Part shown: positions 5,149-7,957 of the stretch, one piece after another
How positions within the stretch are numbered: position 1 is the first letter of the stretch
Layout of the letters: each line of letters opens with the position of its first letter
Assembly: GCA_958354085.1 (NCBI GenBank)
Contig: CATWUX010000103.1
Coordinates: forward strand, 1-7,957
Direction: 5' to 3'
DNA length: 7,957 nucleotides
Origin: an uncultured Oscillospiraceae bacterium
GTDB lineage: Bacteria; Bacillota; Clostridia; Oscillospirales; Acutalibacteraceae
Position numbers and translations under genes: made by a program
Notes under the pieces: generated by a model
Database searches by the model: none
The model's input: the letters and a program-made list of their open reading frames with translations, nothing else
What the model was told of the DNA's origin: nothing

Positions 5149-5178
5149 ATTATATCGCAAAGAGAGATATGTTGTCAA
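5149..5178 (-). promoter_or_regulatory. Consensus SigA promoter of the RsgI-domain lipoprotein gene
   Basis: On the minus strand, perfect TTGACA (5173-5178) and perfect TATAAT (5149-5154) are 18 bases apart. A 12-base direct repeat TACTTATTATAT (plus strand, 5131-5142 and 5144-5155) overlaps the -10 and creates a second TATAAT copy downstream. This is the strongest promoter in the accessory part, so the gene is probably well expressed unless repressed. Confidence 0.8.
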
Positions 5179-5239
5179 ATGTTGATATGTGTTCCATGAA
5201 TATGTTGCTTTTCGACGCCCTTTCCGCAACGGGTAGGAT

Positions 5240-5281
5240 AAAAAAGCGCCGCCGCAGATATAAAATCTGCAGCGGCGCTTT
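5240..5281 (-). terminator. Intrinsic terminator of hflX
   Basis: A 17-bp stem with one mismatch (arms 5243-5259 and 5265-5281, loop ATAAA) is followed on the minus strand by six Ts (5245-5240). It starts 18 bases past the hflX stop codon. The GC-rich stem marks where the core-like composition begins again. Confidence 0.9.
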
Positions 5282-5299
5282 CACGGTTTCAGAAGATTG

Positions 5300-6559
5300 T
5301 CATACGAATTCCGATACGATATAAGGCTCAACGGCATTGAGCAGGCGGACGCCCAGCGTTACGGTCATGAGCAGACCGTCCGCGACATATTCCTCGTGTT
5401 CGACCGCTCCTTCCCGGCGGCAGCGCTCCGCCAACGCACCCTGTGAAAAGGGGAGCAGCAGCCTTACGCGCCGCCGGTCGGGCGGCAGCGCGGCGGCGAT
5501 CGCGTCCAGCAGTGCGGGCAAACCGCCGCCGGTTTTGGCGCTGATGCGCAGCGTGTTCATCCCGGCGTCCGGCAACAGCGCCGGCGCTTTGTCGCATTTG
5601 TTCATTACCGGCAGGATAGGACGATCCGTGCAGCCAAGCTGCTGCAGCAAGTCCCGCGTGACGGCCAGATGCTCTTCGGCTTCGGGGCTGGAGGCGTCGC
5701 AAATAATCAGGATCAGATCCGCTTCGACTGCTTCTTCCAGCGTGGAGCGGAACGCCTGCACCAGATGATGCGGCAGGCGGCGAACAAAACCGACCGTGTC
5801 CACCAGCAGCACCTGCCGCCCGTCCGGCAGCTTCAGCGCGCGGGAGGTCGGGTCCAACGTGGCAAACAGCTTGTCCTCCGCCAGCACACCGGCATCCGTC
5901 AGCGCGTTGAGCAAGGTGGATTTCCCGGCGTTGGTGTAACCGACCAGCGCAACGGTGCATACGCCGTCCTTGCGGCGGCGTTCCCGACGCTGCCCCCGGC
6001 GCTGCTCGACCTCGCGAAGCTGCTCTTTCAGCGCGTTGATGCGCCGACGGATATGCCGCCGGTCGCTTTCCAGCTTGGTTTCACCGGGCCCGCGGGTGCC
6101 GATGCCGCCGCCCAGCCGGGACAGCGCCGTGCCTTGGCCCGCCAGCCGCGGCAGCATATATTGCAGCTGTGCCAGCTCCACCTGCAAACGTCCCTCGGCG
6201 GAGCGGGCGCGCGCGGCGAAAATGTCCAAAATCAGCATGGTGCGATCCACCACCCGGCAAGGGAGCGCGTCCTCCAGGTTGCGCTGCTGGGTGGCGGACA
6301 GTTCACAGTCGAAGATGACCAGATCCGCGCCGGTGTTTTCGCACAATTGCGCAAGCTCGAGGAGGCGTCCGCTGCCCAGACAGGTCGCCTTGTCCGGGGC
6401 TTCGCGCTTTTGCACGAGCGTGCCGAGCACGTCCGCGCCGGCGGTGCGAGCCAGCTCGGTCAGCTCCGCGAGTGAAACGTCCACATCGTATTCGCCGGTG
6501 TCCAGCGCTGCCAGCAGCGCCGTTTCCCGCGCGTCGGATGTTGTTTCGAATATATCCAT
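5300..6559 (-). CDS. hflX: GTPase HflX, ribosome-splitting factor
   Basis: A complete 419-residue protein, close to the usual family length. The N-terminal HflX domain (about 40-125) is followed by the linker with the family's glycine-rich signature GGGIGTRGPGETKLESDRR (about 150-168) and a basic helical stretch (about 168-198). The G domain shows G1 GYTNAGKST (207-215), switch I FATLDPTSR (232-240), G3 DTVGF (254-258), G4 NKCD (320-323) and G5 SAK (340-342). A C-terminal domain of about 55 residues closes it. HflX binds the 50S subunit and, as known in other bacteria, splits stalled or hibernating 70S ribosomes under stress, using GTP in the cytosol. The start is supported by AAGGAG seven to eight bases before ATG. 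It is transcribed alone, divergently from the prs-like gene, and ends at its own terminator. No key residue is missing. Confidence 0.97.
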   Translation of the reverse strand: MDIFETTSDARETALLAALDTGEYDVDVSLAELTELARTAGADVLGTLVQKREAPDKATCLGSGRLLELAQLCENTGADLVIFDCELSATQQRNLEDALPCRVVDRTMLILDIFAARARSAEGRLQVELAQLQYMLPRLAGQGTALSRLGGGIGTRGPGETKLESDRRHIRRRINALKEQLREVEQRRGQRRERRRKDGVCTVALVGYTNAGKSTLLNALTDAGVLAEDKLFATLDPTSRALKLPDGRQVLLVDTVGFVRRLPHHLVQAFRSTLEEAVEADLILIICDASSPEAEEHLAVTRDLLQQLGCTDRPILPVMNKCDKAPALLPDAGMNTLRISAKTGGGLPALLDAIAAALPPDRRRVRLLLPFSQGALAERCRREGAVEHEEYVADGLLMTVTLGVRLLNAVEPYIVSEFV

Positions 6560-6602
6560 ACAGGTTCTCCTTTTCCTTCAAAAAACGAGTTCTGATAAAA
6601 AT

Positions 6603-6632
6603 AGTATAGCACATTCAGCGGACGAAATACAA
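6603..6632 (-). promoter_or_regulatory. Candidate hflX promoter
   Basis: On the minus strand TATACT (6603-6608) is a good -10, with only a weak TTGTAT (6627-6632) 18 bases upstream. It lies about 45 bases before the start codon. The poor -35 suggests a modest or factor-assisted promoter. Confidence 0.45.
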
Positions 6633-6794
6633 TGTGCAACCGGTATCCTGCGGGCTTATTTTCAATCTGCCGGAAAGAGAAATTGGATTTATTATAAAAA
6701 ACGAACGAAATCGGAAATACTGATTTTATATGTGTTAAAAGCCTTGTTGTGCATTGTCTATAGATAGGACGCGCGGAATTCATGAAAATTCGGC
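6633..6794. other. Intergenic stretch between divergent hflX and the prs-like gene
   Basis: AT-rich sequence between the two promoter regions. I see no gene with a ribosome binding site, no RNA gene and no strong hairpin here. CTATAGATAG at 6758-6767 is a short dyad of doubtful meaning. Confidence 0.4.
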
Positions 6795-6814
6795 AGGAAA
6801 CGCGCAAGTTTCCT
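6795..6814 (+). promoter_or_regulatory. Inverted repeat touching the -35 of the prs-like gene
   Basis: AGGAAAC (6795-6801) and GTTTCCT (6808-6814) form a perfect 7-bp dyad with a 6-base spacer, ending exactly where the candidate -35 of the prs-like gene begins. It could be a regulator site. Because GCCTTTTT follows, it could also act as a terminator for transcripts arriving from upstream. Confidence 0.4.
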
Positions 6815-6844
6815 TTGGCCTTTTTCATAAATTTATGGTACAAT
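6815..6844 (+). promoter_or_regulatory. Promoter of the prs-like gene
   Basis: TTGGCC (6815-6820) and an extended -10 TGGTACAAT (TACAAT at 6839-6844) are 18 bases apart. The transcript would start near 6851, giving a leader of about 125 bases. That leader contains only short stems (for example AAGCG/CGCTT within 6904-6927), and I recognise no riboswitch in it. Confidence 0.6.
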
Positions 6845-6976
6845 TTCTGTATAGGTGCGCGCAGCGCCGAAAACGTATGGATTACAGCCGTTCGCCCGGA
6901 AATCAAGCGTGTCTTTGCGGGCGCTTTCCAAGGGGATCGGCTATAAAGATGAAAAGTGAAAAAGGGGACGTTGAAC

Positions 6977-7957
6977 TTGACCGAGCAAATCATTCGGGAG
7001 ACCATCTTCAAGCAGCAGGATCGTGTGGCGCCGCTGCGTTTGATTCCGCTGCAAAGCGCCCGGGAACTGACCGAAAAGATCAATGGGCATTTGCTGAACT
7101 GGGCGGCACAGAGCGGTTGGGAACAGACCAGCTTTATTGTGGAAGCCGAATGCCCGCGTTTTTCCTCCGGCGATGCGAAGGGAATGATCAAATCCAGTAT
7201 CCGCGGCGACGACCTGTTTATTCTGGTGGATGTCGGCAACTACAACTGCAAATACAAGCTGTTCGGGCAGGAAAACGCCATGTCGCCGGACGATCATTTT
7301 CAGGATCTCAAGCGCATCATTCAGGCGGCCAGCGGCAAGGCGCATCGCATCAACGTCATTATGCCGATTTTGTACGGCGGACGGCAGCACCGCCGCAACT
7401 ACCGGGAATCGCTGGACTGCGCGGTGGCGCTGCAGGAGCTGCAAAGCATGGGCGTGTCCAACATCGTCACCTTCGATGCCCACGATCCGCGCGTGCACAA
7501 CGCCGTCCCGCTGATGGGCTTTGACAATGTCATGCCGTCCTATCAGGTGCTCAAGGCGTTGTTCAACCGGTATCCCGACATTCACCCCGACCGCGATCAT
7601 CTGATGATCGTCAGCCCCGACGAAGGCGCCATGAACCGCAATATGTATTACGCGTCGGTCATGGGCGTGAATCTGGGTATGTTCTACAAGCGCCGCGATT
7701 ATTCCACCGTCGTCAACGGCCGCAATCCCATTGTGGCGCACGAATATCTGGGCAATTCGGTCGAGGGCAAGGACGTGTTCATTGCCGATGACATCATTTC
7801 CTCCGGCGAATCCATGCTGGATATCGCGTATGAGCTGAAAAAGCGCAAAGCGCGCCGCATTTTCGCCTATGCGACTTATGCCATCTTCACCAACGGACTG
7901 GAGGCGTTCGACAAGGCGTATGCGGACGGCGTGATCTCCGGCGTGCTCGGCACCAAC
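6977..7957 (+). CDS. prs: Ribose-phosphate pyrophosphokinase-like protein, 3' end cut by window
   Basis: 327 codons are visible and the frame is open at the window's end. The enzyme would transfer pyrophosphate from ATP to ribose 5-phosphate, giving PRPP for nucleotide, His and Trp synthesis in the cytosol. Family signs, counted from TTG 6977: MSPDDHFQDLKRI (102-114), GGRQHRRNYRES (134-145), VTFDAHDPR (164-172), VSPDEGAMNR (212-221), the catalytic-loop-like FYKRRD (236-241) and the PRPP-binding loop FIADDIISSGES (268-279). Spacing is longer than in classical Prs, and the protein resembles the diverged clostridial form I remember, about 390 residues; strict biochemical function is therefore likely but not certain. 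There is no ATG in frame near the 5' end. TTG 6977 has AAGGGG nine bases upstream; TTG 6971 and GTG 6956 are alternatives, and a TGA at 6950-6952 closes the frame upstream. It is divergent from hflX and GC-rich like it. Confidence 0.85.
   Translation, partial: MTEQIIRETIFKQQDRVAPLRLIPLQSARELTEKINGHLLNWAAQSGWEQTSFIVEAECPRFSSGDAKGMIKSSIRGDDLFILVDVGNYNCKYKLFGQENAMSPDDHFQDLKRIIQAASGKAHRINVIMPILYGGRQHRRNYRESLDCAVALQELQSMGVSNIVTFDAHDPRVHNAVPLMGFDNVMPSYQVLKALFNRYPDIHPDRDHLMIVSPDEGAMNRNMYYASVMGVNLGMFYKRRDYSTVVNGRNPIVAHEYLGNSVEGKDVFIADDIISSGESMLDIAYELKKRKARRIFAYATYAIFTNGLEAFDKAYADGVISGVLGTN

Noticed and set aside
463..5239. Integrase, transposase or insertion sequence in the accessory block
   Set aside because: No frame shows recombinase or transposase motifs, and no terminal inverted repeats with target duplications were found by eye.
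5328..6767. Several long frames inside and opposite hflX
   Set aside because: GC-rich shadows of a gene with all five GTPase motifs; their products are Arg/Ala/Ser-rich low-complexity sequence.
6851..6976. Possible riboswitch in the leader of the prs-like gene
   Set aside because: I could not match it to a PRPP, ppGpp or purine aptamer pattern; only short stems are visible.
6754..7741. Long frames on both strands over the start of the prs-like gene
   Set aside because: They overlap the frame that carries the PRPP synthetase motifs and have no recognisable domain themselves.

Overview
The window looks like the chromosome of a GC-rich, low-GC-phylum Gram-positive bacterium, most likely a gut-type member of Clostridia (Oscillospirales is my guess). 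The reasons are a sigma factor tail of the sporulation SigF/SigG kind, AGGAGG-type ribosome binding sites, consensus SigA promoters, lipobox signal peptides, and a PRPP synthetase-like protein of the form I remember from clostridial genomes. This assignment is inference; no rRNA or other marker is present.

Layout. Positions 1-462 are GC-rich core sequence: the 3' end of a sporulation-type sigma factor gene with its terminator, then a single tRNA-Leu(CAG) gene with its own promoter, a possible leader hairpin and a terminator. Positions about 463-5240 are visibly more AT-rich and look accessory. They hold a small membrane-anchored XRE regulator (minus strand) with a promoter region full of short palindromes; a stretch with a short tRNA T-arm-like fragment and two tandem terminators; a four-helix membrane protein with coiled coils (plus strand); and two lipoprotein genes (minus strand), each with its own promoter. 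Positions 5240-7957 return to GC-rich core sequence: hflX (minus) and, divergently, a prs-like gene (plus) that runs off the window's end. The prs-like gene starts at TTG or GTG.

How the parts relate. The segment between the tRNA-Leu gene and hflX has the look of an island or replaced segment next to a tRNA: different base composition, a regulator with probable operators, surface proteins of unknown function, and duplicated pieces of terminators and a tRNA-arm fragment near its left part. No integrase or transposase is visible, so the mechanism is not shown. The most interesting protein is the lipoprotein at 3993-5105. It carries what I read as the RsgI-type periplasmic domain, including its Asn-Pro motif, but lacks the cytosolic anti-sigma part and the membrane helix. 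After that come a Ser/Glu/Pro linker encoded by 33-bp tandem repeats, a Cys/His zinc-ribbon-like segment and an unrecognised C-terminal domain. The neighbouring lipoprotein (2854-3885) and the membrane coiled-coil protein (1498-2682) match no family I can name with confidence.
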